Assembly: GCF_016859285.1 (NCBI RefSeq)
Contig: NC_053403.1
Coordinates: 20,989,948-21,053,947, forward strand
DNA from: Xiphias gladius
Taxonomy: Eukaryota; Chordata; Actinopteri; Istiophoriformes; Xiphiidae
Length of the DNA: 64,000 nucleotides
Direction of reading: 5' to 3'
The notes under the pieces are model-generated. The model was given only the letters and a program-made list of their open reading frames with translations, did no database searches and was not told where the DNA came from. Below are positions 1-11,744 of this stretch, one piece after another; the stretch's first letter is position 1; each line of letters starts with the position of its first letter. The translations under genes and the position numbers were made by a program.

Positions 1-2506
1 GTTGTTATATTAATAGTAATAATAGACCGTATTTGTCTAGTACCTGATGAGAAATTACTTGACCACAAGTTCAAAAGGAATGCTGTGAGACATACACTCA
101 TACATTCATGAGGATTGTAATGTTAATTTTTTATTGAATCTGTTTGAAAGAGGTATTGATTTAATAGCTTTTATGGTCATTTTGGAAGCTGTTATTTGTG
201 TTGCTGTTGATATGTACTGGGTTATACTGTGTTCCTAATATTTTGTCCATCCCATTCATATGATCGAAGGTTGACAAAATATTATAATCCTCATGAAGAA
301 AGGATTTATTGCAGGACCGTTGTATTATAATGCATTAGATTTATCTAGGGGTAGCTAATAAATTGGCAAGTGAATGTCGATTAATTTAATCACTGTGTGT
401 CATAGTAACCCTTTCCCTGGACTGAAGAATTTGTATTTTACTGAAGAACTTGAGTTAAAACCTAAAATGGGTATGACATCGATTTGTTTCATCACTGGAG
501 TAATATGTAGGTAAGAAAATCACTGGCAATTTTTTTTTTTTTTGCATCAGCAAGGAAAATCTTTGAAACGATTTATAGATTGTAACAACATCCTGTATCG
601 TTTGTTTAAGCCTTTTACCAAAAAAAAAATTCAAAACGGCCGAGGAACAGCGTTAGATGACTCATGTTGAAACGTTACGTTACCGCAACAGCTGCGGTGC
701 ATAAATTACTTATTCCGCTTCTTAATAATCCTAATATAGCTATCATGCTTGGGTGGGGATAAAAAGTAAACAAAACGGTGCCGTCTTGCTGTACTTGTGT
801 CTTAACTAAAGCGCCCCTGAATGCTTTTGCTTCAAGTAACCGTGCCTAGCTGTTGTACTGCTGTGACAAGCTATTTCCAATTTGTAGCGCTTGGGTCTTT
901 GTCTAAAATACTCCCACACTTTAGAGGTTCCTATGCGAGGTTTTGTAGCTGTAGCTTGTTCTTCAGGGAATCCATGCTTTGACTGGGCGCAGTCATATTT
1001 GCGACTCGCCGTTGTAATCGATGACAGTTACATGGATGAGGCGCCCCAGCCCTACCGGCTGTAGTTAAATGTTTCTCTTTTTTATTTATCGAGAACCGCG
1101 CCTCAAAAAATCTCACAGTCGACACTGCACTGCCTTGGTTCCTCAGTTATATAAACGCAAAGTCTGAAGTCGATTGCATGAGCGGGTCGAGAAATTTGAA
1201 ATACAGAAAAACAGGCCTCCATTTATAGTTAGATTCTAAAGGAGAGAGAGGTGAAAATAATAATAATAATAATCATCATCATCATCATCACCACCATAAT
1301 AGTACTACCAGTAATAAGATTTATTCTAATACTGATGGAAGTAAAATAAAATGAATAGACTGAAGTGTAAATTGGAACGGGGAATACACAAAAAATAGAA
1401 CACAGAAATTACAGAAAATAGAAAGTTAATGAAAAAGAAACACACAGTAGGTGAGTGTATAGGAAGTTATACATTTTGTGGAGGTTGTTGATATCTGTGT
1501 TTGTGAAAAAAGGTTGCATTGTAATTCTTGGCATTAAACTCACCCTCGTAAATAGTCATAAGTATTGATAATAATAAGAACCATAGACATAGTTATAATT
1601 CATCCATTATGGAACAATATTGTTACTATTATCATCATCACCAGTACAATAATAACAGTAGCAACATAATGATGACATTGTGATGATGAAAATGACTATG
1701 ATGATAGCCATAATCATAAAAATTATAAATAAAAATATAATCATATCAACAATGACATAATAACATGGTAATAAAATACTAATAATCACAATAATGATCG
1801 TAAAGAATTACATATGCAACGCCTCTTCCTTTGTTTCTCCTCTTATATATGTATGCATCTAGCTATGGATGAAAATATTAAGGTGTAGCTATTATGTGGA
1901 TGCAAATAGGTTTTAATTATGATTGGTAGTTGGGCAAGAAAAAATAACAAGTTCTAATAGAGTCGTGACTGTATGAAATTAATGAAAGTTGACCAGATTG
2001 GTTGGGGTTGCTGTTTTTTAACCACATACCACAGCCACTACTTCAGCTTTAAAGACTGGTTTATTATTGTTTAATGGATTTATCAATGTCAGCAAACACA
2101 TAATGCTGACATTAATAAAATCACTGTGTCTTTGTCACTGAAAGCACATGTCAATCACACAAAGTTCACGTGGCACACAGAAGGGTTTTTGTCATGTTGT
2201 GCACAGTATTTTGAATGCTTTTATTGTTTATTTCAGTTTGTCTTGGTTAACTGTATTCTTCAAAATAGCCTGATACAGTATGTATTTAATTAGTATAGAC
2301 AGGAGGAGCAAGTATAAAGGGTTAGGGTTGAGAATATGCAGTAATATTTAAATACTTTTAGAATATATTATATGCTCACTTGGGTGTGTATTGCATTACT
2401 TTTGGGGATATCTCATCATGTAAAGAAGAGGGGTGATTTTTGCTTGCTTCCCCTGCCTTAACAGCTTAGATTTCTTTTGTATTAACATGAAGACATCTCT
2501 TTTTAG
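1..2506. other. Sequence upstream of the first visible BROX exon
   Basis: No exon is supportable here. By family comparison the stretch should be a BROX intron, because the exon at 2507 starts mid-codon. Positions about 640-1160 are richer in GC and CpG than the surroundings and include a TATA-like stretch near 1148, so a promoter is possible but unproven. A trinucleotide tract lies at 1256-1300. The rest is AT-rich with short stop-interrupted frames. Confidence 0.5.
1256..1300. repeat. TAA/TCA trinucleotide microsatellite
   Basis: A run of TAA units passes directly into TCA and CAC units. It is simple-sequence repeat with no coding sign. Confidence 0.9.
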
Positions 2507-3791
2507 GTTATTCCCATGCCAAGGCACTGTGTAAAGAGTATCGTCAGACCAAAGGGCCGGGCACCACTGCCAAACCATCAGAGCAGCTGTTTTTCATCAA
2601 ACTGGGTGGCCTCATTAAAAACACACTGGAGAAGTGCCAGAGAGAAAATGGCTTCATGTGAGTTAGTCAGGGCAGACAAACACATGTATGTAGACTCAGT
2701 GTGTTGGTATTAGATGGAAACATCTATATCTCTGACAAAGTGGCAGACACAGTCATATTTTAGTGGAAGCATTTATGTATTTACACAGTTCAGATGTGCA
2801 AGAAAATCTAGTCATATTAATTTAGTAGCATTGATGGCAAAAATGGCTGAGGACAGCTGGTAGCATTTTTACCACTTGTGACTTTTCTATCTCACCACTA
2901 AGAAGTGTATTTGGTAATTTTCTTTTTGAATGGGATCTGATCATTTTACTACCGGACGAGTGATTTTGTTTAGGATAGAATATCAACTTCTCAGAAAGCC
3001 ATATTACCTGTATGCCTGTCAGCTAATCATCACTGTCCTAGTAACACCTCTGACTTTCACTGTTGCAGCTGCTGTATATACTGGGTAATTGTGTGTTTAC
3101 ATTAACAACTGGTTGTAGTAACAGTTTCTCTTACGTTTTCAGAAACAATGCAACATGCTTTGCAGTTGATGCTTACTTTAAACAAAACATACTTATTCTT
3201 TCACAATTGTAACACTTTTAGTTGCTAAATGAATCTAGGTGCAACACTAAAGCCTCCGTGATGTAAGTGGCAGAGATTGGCATAACCAAAACTTAAATAT
3301 CTCTCTTTTAAACACTAACTTAATACTCCTAAGTCTTCCTCTTTCAAATTGCAACTCTGGATATATTTCCTCAGATACTTCCATAAGGTCCCAGCTGAGG
3401 CACCCCAGCTGGAGTTGAAGGCCAGCTATGGCCTGGCTGAGCCAATCCTGTTCGAAATGCCGCCTCTCAGCAAGCAGTGCACTGCTGAAGTATATGCCAC
3501 CTTTGACCTGACTAAGGGAACCAAAAATGACAAGGTACTGTGGCGAACCTCAATTCATTTCAAAATAGGCTGGATGACAACTACACATAAACACAAAAGT
3601 AAAGCCTCAAACCTCAAACAAAACAAAAGTTAACTGATTGTGATTAATAAATAACGTGCTTCTGAAGTTTGTTTTGCATACTTATGTTATTGTTGCTTTA
3701 ACTCAAGGCTAAACCCAAGGAGGAAGAGGTGAAACCAGTGAAGGAGCCAGATTTGAAGCCTCAAAAGGACACAGGGTGTCTCATCTCCTAA
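2507..3791 (+). CDS. brox: BROX, Bro1 domain and CAAX motif protein (C-terminal three exons)
   Basis: Exons are 2507-2657, 3375-3534 and 3708-3791, each with AG acceptors and GT donors, and they join in one frame. The joined part reads through [43 protein letters not shown] and [12 protein letters not shown], which I recognise as the end of the Bro1 domain and tail of BROX. The protein ends in K-D-T-G-C-L-I-S, a CAAX box expected to be farnesylated; the mammalian ending recalled is C-Y-I-S. Family knowledge: Bro1-domain proteins related to ALIX bind ESCRT-III subunits, and BROX acts at membranes including the nuclear envelope. Only about 130 residues are in the window; the N-terminal Bro1 exons must lie to the left. 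A possible polyadenylation signal AATAAA is at 4063-4068. No frame damage is seen. Confidence 0.93.
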
Positions 3792-6485
3792 ACTTTCCAC
3801 AGATTTCATTTTCAGCCTTGAGTACCATCGATTATAATGATGGCATCCATAGTTCCTTCAATGTAAACCTCCATAGGAAAATGTATTTTTTTTTTTGTGA
3901 GATTAATCCATGGTGTTTTACATTTATACTGAAACGTATATTGTATTTGGGTATGACAGCCATTATCATTGCATTTAAGCAAGAGCCACTTAAACATCAT
4001 AGTATGTGGCCACATCCTCAAAACAGCTCATGATTTATTCAATGCAATCAGCTTGTTTATAAAATAAACCTGAAATGTTAAAAAAAATTGACAGTTCTTT
4101 CAGGTTATGATCAGTAACTATATGTCAACTGAGAGATTGCTTTAAATTAGGTCATCATCATAAATGAGCCTTGTGGGCAATGTGGTTCCATTAATGGTGC
4201 CTTTGTCGTCAGGGTAAACCTGGTGACTGTGTCCCCTTACATAAGTGTCTGGTTTTTAAACCATTTGACACTGGAGTACTCCGGCCTGATGATAGACCAT
4301 TAAAAAAATGGAAATCGGTCTTCATATTACAGAATTAAAAATACTAAAAAAATACCTCAGGATATAGATCTAAACAAAAGATGCAGTAGTAGCATCTGAA
4401 AAGAAAAACAGGCTAATTTTTATATTGAATATTTCATAGACTATGATGTCACTATCTGGAACGAGTAAATGTAGGAATTGCATTCACACAATCACCTTGT
4501 AAATTAAAATACGTTTAGATGATTGGATTGCATTTCAAGCTGAGATTTGTGCAGAAGTTTGTTATAAAACATACAAAATGACAAAATGAACAGGACCGCA
4601 TGTGTTATTGCTGGTTTTAGCTGTAGCAGTTTACAGTCAATATGTAATTTAGATCACAATGTATGCACTGTAGTTCTTTTTGTATCCAATATGACATAGC
4701 TGTTTTTCTACTTTGACTATTCATTTAAGGAAACTTTATTACTGGATAAGACTGAATCATTCTTTCATATGATGATGTCCCTTTGGGGATATTATCCGTG
4801 ATAGGTCTTAATTTATTTCTATTGTTAGGTAATGATAGATAAATTGACAAATTATAACACTTAACACTGTATAGAGTTCTGTTTAATGTCAAATCATATG
4901 TTTTTGGTGATGCTGATTTTCATTATGTTTAAGTGGACACATCAGAATATCCACTGATAATGCTTACTCCTGTAACCTTTTTAGCTTCTGAGAGTGCTGT
5001 TGTCAGTAGTTGACACAATGTATGTGTATGTAAATATGCACATCTGCTGGGTGTTATCCTCTTCCTTAAAGACAGATTAGGGCAGTGTCAGGTGTCAACA
5101 TAGCGGGGGAGGAAGAGCACATGAACATTTGTGTCTAAAATAAGTTTATGTGCTATTGAAAAGCTGCTACAACTGCTTCACAGAAGTTGCTCATATTGTC
5201 AAAACTGTCCCACTTAATATAGCCACGTCAGATGAAGCGCAACTATAATGCTCAAAACTTGTATAAACTGTAATGTACAGCTCACATGTACTCATTCATG
5301 TCCCTACAGGTATATTAGCTTACCTTAGACTAGTTGTGAAAAAGAAGACAAATGTACCTTCTAATTAAATTTCATTATTGCACATTGTATTCTGTTGTGC
5401 AGGAATCTCAGTTTGTTAAGACATTGAAACTTCATTACAGTTTACACTCCTGTAGCTCTTTATTCTGGCTCTAACGATGTCTTTCATGTGAAATGTATTT
5501 CAGAGAGTATTAAATCCTTCATAAAACTCCTTTCCTCCATGTCTGGTGTTTGTATATGACAACATGAATATCAAGTATTTGTTAATATGCTGTATTTAAC
5601 ACATAAAGGTCAGATTATTTGTCATGGCTAGTACAACTAAGCTTGTGAAAACACTTGTATAATGTCATCTGTGGCGTAGGAGGAGCTTTTTCAAACATTA
5701 AAAAATGGCATGTTGATGTCATCGAGGGTATCTTAGCTTGAGTGTTTGGAGCCTATATTGTTTGGCATTTGCCAAATCCATACTATTTACAAAACCTAGT
5801 AGTAAACTTTAAGCACTTAGTATACAGTAAAATCACCACACTTTACCAATGAAAAATGGATACAATGCATAATAAGTCAATCAGATTGTTACTTTGGAAT
5901 GTTAACTGTCACATAAAATTTATACCCCACTCCCCAATATTAACACTCCCCCAAATATTATATTTAGTATGTTTACGTTAACTATCTTGTTTGCATATAC
6001 TTCATTTTGTCACTTTGCCGAACAATATAATCACAATCTTTTTAGAATTACTGTGCAATAAGGATTCGGGACAGCTCAGTGGGCTTTAAGAAGGCAGGAA
6101 GGGTCTAATGAAAAGATGCTATAGGTGGAATTATTGGAAGTGTCGGATCCAGTATTTTTGGAGCTTGACCCATACTGGGGACTAAGGATAAGGTGATCTC
6201 AGCCTTTGCTGCTTTGATCTGGGCCCCAATCTCCATGGAAGTGCAATGGTATAATGAATGGAGTTGCCCTATAAACGCTTGATCTTTCATTACAAAGTCA
6301 TGCTGAAGTGTTGTGAAACCTTGATTTTTTTTTTAACTTTTAATTTCAGCATCTCTTATAGTCCTGTAAAATTTCAATACAATGTTACATTTTAACGTCA
6401 GTTTTTTTTAATCCAGCTGCCTTCACATTTATCCAACTATAAGTACATTACAAAATTAAATATACATATACAATACACACACACA
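3792..6485. other. BROX 3' UTR and AT-rich spacer
   Basis: No further coding exon is recognised. The first few hundred bases are probably BROX 3' UTR. About 6090-6300 contains a short degenerate copy of a repeat also seen near 14.0 kb and 20.9 kb. FAM177 family genes have a small first exon that should lie somewhere between here and 9.2 kb, but I could not identify it. Confidence 0.5.
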
Positions 6486-7494
6486 CACAGAAGCGTCACA
6501 TTGACATAAGTATTCAGACCCTTCACTCAGTACTTAGTTGAAGTGCCTTTATCAGCAGGTGCAGCCTTGAATCCATTCTTCTCTACAGATCTCTGTAGAC
6601 ACCCATTTTCAGGTCTTCCCAGAGATGTTCAATTGGGTTCACGTCAGGGCTCTGGCTTGGCCAGTCAAGGACATTCACAGAGTTGTCCCTTAAGCCAATT
6701 CTGTGTTGTCTTTGCTGTGTGCTTAGGATCATTGTCCTAGTGGAAGGTGAAACTTCGGCCCTGTCTGCGGTCCTGAGTGCTCTGGACCAGTTTTTCATTA
6801 AGGGTATCTCTGTAATTTCTTCCGTTCAGCTTTACCTCAACCCTGACCAGTCTCCCTGTCAGTGCCGCTGAAAAAACATCCCCACAGCCTGATGCTTGAT
6901 GATGAGCGGCGTCTGGTATCCTCCAGACATCACGCTTAGAACTGAGGCCACAAGGTTCAATCTTGGTTTCATCAGACCAGAGAGTTGTTTCTCACAGTCT
7001 GAGAGTCCTTGATTTACTTTTTTGCAGCCTCCAAGCAGGCTTTCATGTGTCTTTCACTCAGGAGAGGCTTCAGTTGTGCCACACAAGTTGGATTGGCCAC
7101 ACCGACTGGGCTTTATGGCCTATCTGCCATAAAGCCCAGATTGGTGGAGTGCTGCAGAAATGGTTGTCCTTCTGGAGTTTGTCCCATCTCTACAGAGGAT
7201 CTCCGGAACTCAGCCAGAGTGACCATCGGGTTCTTGGTCACCTCTCTTACCAAGGCCGTTCTACAATTGCTCAGTATGGCTAGGTGGCCAGCTCTCGGAA
7301 GAGTCCTGGTTGTTCCAAAGTTCTTCCATTAAGGAATTATGAAGGCCACTGTGCCCTTTGGAACCTTCAGAAATTATTTTGAGCCCTCTGCAGATATGTG
7401 CCTCAACACAACCCCGTCTCTGACCTCTGGAATCATTTGACCTCTTGGCTTGGTTTTTGCTCTGATATGCATAGTCAGCTGTGAGCCCTTTCGA
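6486..7494 (-). mobile_element. Tc1-like DNA transposon A, decayed and interrupted
   Basis: The minus strand encodes the end of a Tc1-family transposase: a frame at 6798-6583 contains WPSQSPDVNPIEHLWEDLK, carrying the last catalytic acidic residue of the DDE triad. More transposase-like sequence continues toward 7450 in broken frames, so the element is not autonomous. The right-hand side stops abruptly near 7494, where element B begins, so A appears to have been cut by the insertion of B. A 14-bp snapback at 7106-7139 lies inside it. Confidence 0.85.
7106..7139. repeat. Snapback inverted repeat, 14-bp arms, 6-nt spacer, inside Tc1 A
   Basis: Arms 7106-7119 and 7126-7139 are exact reverse complements. 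From memory of this common Tc1 family, the right arm is the ordinary element sequence, while the left arm plus spacer is extra. That fits a templated reverse-complement insertion. The consensus was recalled, not aligned. Confidence 0.85.
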
Positions 7495-7495
7495 G

Positions 7496-8990
7496 AATTT
7501 TTGTAATTTTGCCTCTGTACACCACCAAAATGGATTTGAAACGAGAAATAAAGATATGATTGAAGTGTAGACTTTCAGCTTTAATTCAAATGGTTTAACA
7601 CAGATATCGCATTAACCATTTACAGCCATTTTTATACATAGTCCCTCATTTTCAGAGGCACGGAGGTAAATGGACAATTGACTGACAGTCAGTTTCATGG
7701 CCAGGTGTGGCCTGTTCCCTCATTATTTCATGACAATTAAGCAGATTAAAGGTCTGGAGTTGATCCCAAGTCTTGAATTTGCATTTGGTAGCTGTTCATG
7801 GGAACTCTCAATATAGGGTCCAGAGAGGTGTCGATGCAAAAGAAGGAAGCCAATGTTAGGCTGAAAAAACAAAACAAACCTATCAGACAGATAACAGAAA
7901 CTTTAAGAGAGACCAAATCAACAATTTTATACATTCTTAAAAAGAAGGAATGCACTGGCAAGCTCAGCAACACGAAAAGGCCTGGAAGACCATGGAAGAC
8001 AACTAAAGTGGATGATCACAGAATTCCTTCCTTGGTGAAGAAAAATCCCTTCACAACATCTAGCCCGGTCAAGAACACTCTTGAGGAGGTAGGCGTATCA
8101 TTGTCAAAGTCTACAATCAAGAGACACCTTCATGAATCTAAATACAAAGGGTTTACCACACTCAAAAACAAAAAGGCCAGACTGGACTTTGCGAGAAAAC
8201 ATCTAAAAAAGCCTGCCCAGTTCTGGAACCAGATTCTTTGGACAGATGAAACCAAGATTAACTTGTACCACAATGATGGGAAGAGAAGAGTACGGAGAAG
8301 GAAAGGAATAGCTCATGATTCGAAGCATACCACATCATCTGTTAAACATGTTGGAGGCAGTGTTATGGCATGGGCATATATTGGCTGCCATAGGAACTGG
8401 GTCACTGGTGTTTATTGATGATGTGATTGCTGATAGAAGCAGCAGGATGATTTCAGAAGTGTATAGGGTAATTCAGCCAAATGCTTTTAAAATGAATCAA
8501 GGCAATGATATGGAATATTCTTCAACGGCCAAGCCAGTCACCCAATTGAGCATGCGTTTCACTTACTGAAAACAAAAGTGAGGGCAGGAAGACCCACAAA
8601 CAAGCAGCAACTGAAGGTGGCTGCAGTAAAGGCCTGGCAAAAAATCTCAAGGGAGGAAACTCAGCATTTGGTGAGGTCCAGGGGTTCCAGACTTCAGGCA
8701 GTTATTGACAGCAAAGGATTTTCATCCAGATATTAAAAATAATCCTTATATGTATTATTATGTTGTTTTGTCCAATTACTTTTGAGCCCCTGAAAATGAG
8801 GGATTATGTATAAAAATGGCTATAATTCCTAAAAGGTTAATGCAATATTTTTGTTAAACCGCTTGAATTAAAGCTTAAAGTCTACATTTCAGTCACATCT
8901 TGATGGCTTTGTTTTGAATCCATTGTGGTGGTGTACAGAGGCAAAATTATGAAAATTGTGTCACTGTCCAAATACTTATGCACCTAACTG
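7496..8990 (+). mobile_element. Tc1-like DNA transposon B with broken transposase
   Basis: Long terminal inverted repeats flank a transposase frame (sequence near 7500-7680 is inverted at 8770-8960). The right end reads ...CACCTAACTG followed by TA, the Tc1 insertion dinucleotide; the outermost part of the left repeat is missing. The frame 7798-8418 has a helix-turn-helix N-terminus (KRPGRP linker) and the first catalytic segment WTDETKINLY. It then shifts frame near 8395. The C-terminal part (8525-8735, PIEHAFHLLKTKVRAGRP) has lost codons just before the PIEH segment. The element sits in the spacer or first intron before FAM177 exon 2. A related copy is at 25214-26680. Confidence 0.9.
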
Positions 8991-9010
8991 TATGTTAGGT
9001 GCATAAGTAT
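8972..9010. repeat. 17-bp inverted repeat at the right end of Tc1 B
   Basis: Arms 8972-8988 and 8994-9010 match exactly across a 5-nt spacer. The left arm is the terminal repeat of Tc1 B; the right arm lies outside the element. It is either the remnant end of a second, adjoining Tc1 copy or a fold-back duplication. Confidence 0.85.
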
Positions 9011-9145
9011 GTGTGTGACATATGTGTGTGACATTTTTTCACACATATGTTTTCCCTTTTTAATAAATATGCAAAAATGTCTTTAAAAAATCTTTTTCTG
9101 TTTTCTCTTTGTTATTATGGGGTATTGAGTGTAGATTGATGTAGG

Positions 9146-9146
<1 letters not shown>

Positions 9147-9193
<47 letters not shown>

Positions 9194-9208
9194 ATATATA
9201 TATATAAT
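9147..9208. repeat. (AT)n microsatellite abutting a splice acceptor
   Basis: Alternating AT with two short interruptions. It ends about 10 bases before the acceptor of FAM177 exon 2 and replaces most of the expected pyrimidine tract. Confidence 0.9.
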
Positions 9209-9219
9209 CTCTCATGCAG

Positions 9220-10069
9220 TGGACACCAAGGAAACACACTTTGCTGGCCCTCCCCCAGTCAAACAGAAGATCATCCACTTCTCCATTGGTGAAACTCTGG
9301 AGGATGAAGAGGTTGAGGAGGAAGAGGAGCAGTCATCAAACAGACCTTCCTTCAGAGAACCTACATAGAGGGTGTGAAACAGTTAAAAGGAGGAATTTCA
9401 TGTTAGATGATAAGCAGCCGACACATCACGTCTGTTTTTTTCTCTTTTTTCTCAGACTAGGTTCTCATTCAAGAATGTGATCATTCTAGTTCAGAGGATT
9501 TCACTGCAGAGTATGGAATGTGACAAATACATTCAAGCATACTAAATAAACCGTAGGATTAATTTTAGCTATGGTAGAAAGTCTCATTGAGTTTCCATGT
9601 ACTTTGTTTGCAAAATTAGCTTGTGATATCTTTTGAGAGAGCCTAGCTGGTGCACTTGGACTGAATGCAGCCAAATACCACAATGCCATTGATCAATATC
9701 AGTGTGATCACAAGGTAATGCAAGATTCAAAAGCAACAGGAAACAAGAACATGAAATTTCGGTTGACAATTCGGTTGTAAGGATATAAGTAACCACTTAT
9801 ATGCTTACAACCGAATTGTCAACCGAAATTTCATGTTCGGTTGACATACTTGTATTTGTATTGTATAGTGAAATACTTGTATTATACTTGTATTTCACTC
9901 TATGTATTTCCTCTGTCTCATTCAGAAAACACGCAGCCAAGCCACAGATGGCCTCATGGAGGGACAGGCAGAGATGATCCACCTCTCTCAGTATTTGCAT
10001 GGGAGTCATTATGGAACTACAGGAGATGCCAGATACCCTGCCTATCCCCAGGAGAGCTATGATGACTGA
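9220..10069 (+). pseudogene. fam177b: FAM177 family gene (probably FAM177B) with two in-frame stops
   Basis: Four exons are visible: 9220-9371, 9456-9510, 9620-9714 and 9926-10069, with phases that match at every junction. The first has the family signature KQKIIHFSIGETLEDEE followed by an acidic run. The middle exons read TRFSFKNVIILVQRISLQ-T-CDIF and ESLAGALGLNAAKYHNAIDQY, matching the conserved FAM177 core. The last ends in GDARYPAYPQESYDD then TGA. Two stops interrupt the frame: TAG at 9366-9368, and TGA at 9634-9636 where the family has glycine (GGA to TGA would do it). Everything else is clean, so inactivation looks recent, or the bases are wrong. FAM177B neighbours BROX in mammals, which supports the assignment. 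The start exon was not found. AATAAA lies at 10131-10136. Molecular function of the family is poorly known. Confidence 0.8.
9747..9838. repeat. 44-bp snapback hairpin with a 4-nt loop
   Basis: Arms 9747-9790 and 9795-9838 are reverse complements at 43 of 44 positions around the loop AACC. The outer 35 bp match without error. It lies in the last FAM177 intron. A smaller 10-bp inverted repeat follows at 9867-9876/9890-9899. If transcribed it would form a very stable RNA hairpin. It has no transposon-like terminal repeats with TA duplication. Confidence 0.97.
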
Positions 10070-10130
10070 CATATGAACAGAAAAGGGGGATACCACAACA
10101 GAAGCTATCTAGCAGCTGAGGATTTTATGA

Positions 10131-10136
10131 AATAAA
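10131..10136 (+). promoter_or_regulatory. Polyadenylation signal AATAAA, FAM177
   Basis: Canonical hexamer 62 bases after the FAM177 stop codon. Confidence 0.6.
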
Positions 10137-10280
10137 ACTAAAAGAAGTAAAGAATGCTGAATACTAAATCATGAATTATAAAGAGCTGGTATGTCAAAAT
10201 AAAATATGGATATCAACGAAAAACGCACCGTACCGCAAAGTTTCATAGGATGATTGTCGATGATTGTGGAAGTATAAAAT

Positions 10281-10362
10281 CGACGAGGATGGGATTCGAA
10301 CCCACGCGTGCAGAGCACAATGGATTAGCAGTCCATCGCCTTAACCACTCGGCCACCTCGTC
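10281..10362 (-). tRNA. tRNA-Ser (anticodon GCT)
   Basis: Read on the minus strand, the 82-nt gene begins GACGAGG and ends CCTCGTC plus a G discriminator, giving a perfect 7-bp acceptor stem. The internal A box (GTGGCCGAGTGG) and B box (GGTTCGAATCC) are intact. The anticodon loop CTGCTAA gives GCT, reading serine AGC/AGT. The long variable arm is typical of tRNA-Ser. A TTTT run directly after the 3' end serves as RNA polymerase III terminator. No intron and no mismatch are seen, so it is probably functional. Confidence 0.97.
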
Positions 10363-11744
10363 GACGTTAGCGGTTTTGTATAGAGTAAACAATAATAATA
10401 GTGAGTAGGTTTCCGACAACACTAGATAACTGTCGTTAGCTTAAACGTCTTCTCCAACACCGCTGCCGTTAACTATAACTTGCTGTTGAGCAACTAATGT
10501 TGAAAAAAAGCCGTAAACGGTGTGCTCGTACATCTGTTAGCTGTAGTTACGGCAATCTTCTGATTGTTAAAAGACGGGGTTATCTTGACAAACCCCATTA
10601 TGCTATGCTCGACGGTTAATAAGAGCTGGATGTTTGATGTATGCATCGTGCAAAATGCACTGTAACTAACATAACATGTTAATAAAGCACAATCTCGTTT
10701 TACATCGCATTTCCTTCTGTCGAGTTTTTTGGGTGTGTTTGGGTGGTATCATAATTTAGACAATTGCAACACCACTACTTTCATCTGTCTCTATGTGTTA
10801 ACTTGAGAAAATTGGACACCCAGAATATAAAAGGGAATTGTGTTTGCATTACAAATAAACTACCATTTTTATTTATGTCAGTGCAGTTTGGAGATTCTCA
10901 ATATCATAAATGACAGTAATTTAAGTTTCTCAGAATGGCTCTTTTCAGTGTTTTAATGGTAGAAACCCTTTTATAAGAGTCCAGTATGCATGCAATATGT
11001 TTACATCCATGTGTGTGCACGGCCTGTGTAAAATCCAGGATAAAGTTACTGGTGAATTAAGAGAGTTTATGGAAAATAGTGGCCATCTAGTGGTTGAATT
11101 GGATCATTTGAAAAACACACATTTCTGTTTCTTTACCTTCACTTGACTCACAACAACAACAATATTTTTAAGGAAATCCAACAACCACTTTCAAATCTTT
11201 GACAGTCCCCAATCTAATTGCATATTTTTGCAATTTTGGAGAAATTGAAACACTAGCAGAAAATCACAACCAACAGACTCACAAACTCCTCATGGGAAGA
11301 GCCAAGGCATTGTCTTGTGTCTACTCTGTTTCAGATTTCTGTTTCAAAATTTGACACAGAATTTAACATTTGAAGTGAACTTTCAACCTTTTCATTTCAG
11401 GTCAGTATGAAGCACTGCACCACCATGCCACTTGCACTATTTAAAGGATTATTTTTTTAACACTTGCATTTAATACATCACCAATGAGCCAGGAGGAAAT
11501 TTCTGAATTTAGGGTTGCTATCATTTGTTATAACAAAATCAGATAATAAGCCACATAACAGACATAGGTAGTGTAAAAAAAAATGCTGATACACATGTAT
11601 CAGCACTGTACCCACCAATCAGTAACAATTCTGAGTCAAAGTCCCTCCGTTACTCTTTATGGCTGGCATAAAATTCATCAAGGGCCAAAAGTCATTTCTT
11701 GTCATTTAAACCAAAGCAGCAACATTTACTTTGTGACATTCAGC
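10363..11744. other. Spacer and upstream region of meprin copy 1
   Basis: No gene is recognised. Close to the meprin start there is a CCAAT motif near 11614 and a 9-bp inverted repeat with a 4-nt spacer (11584-11592/11597-11605). The meprin promoter should lie here, but no convincing TATA box is visible. Confidence 0.5.

Noticed and set aside
931-1125. Minus-strand open frame with MTAPSQSMDSLKNKLQ
   Set aside because: It lies in GC-rich sequence that could be a promoter, but no splice donor or family match supports it as the first exon of a gene such as AIDA.
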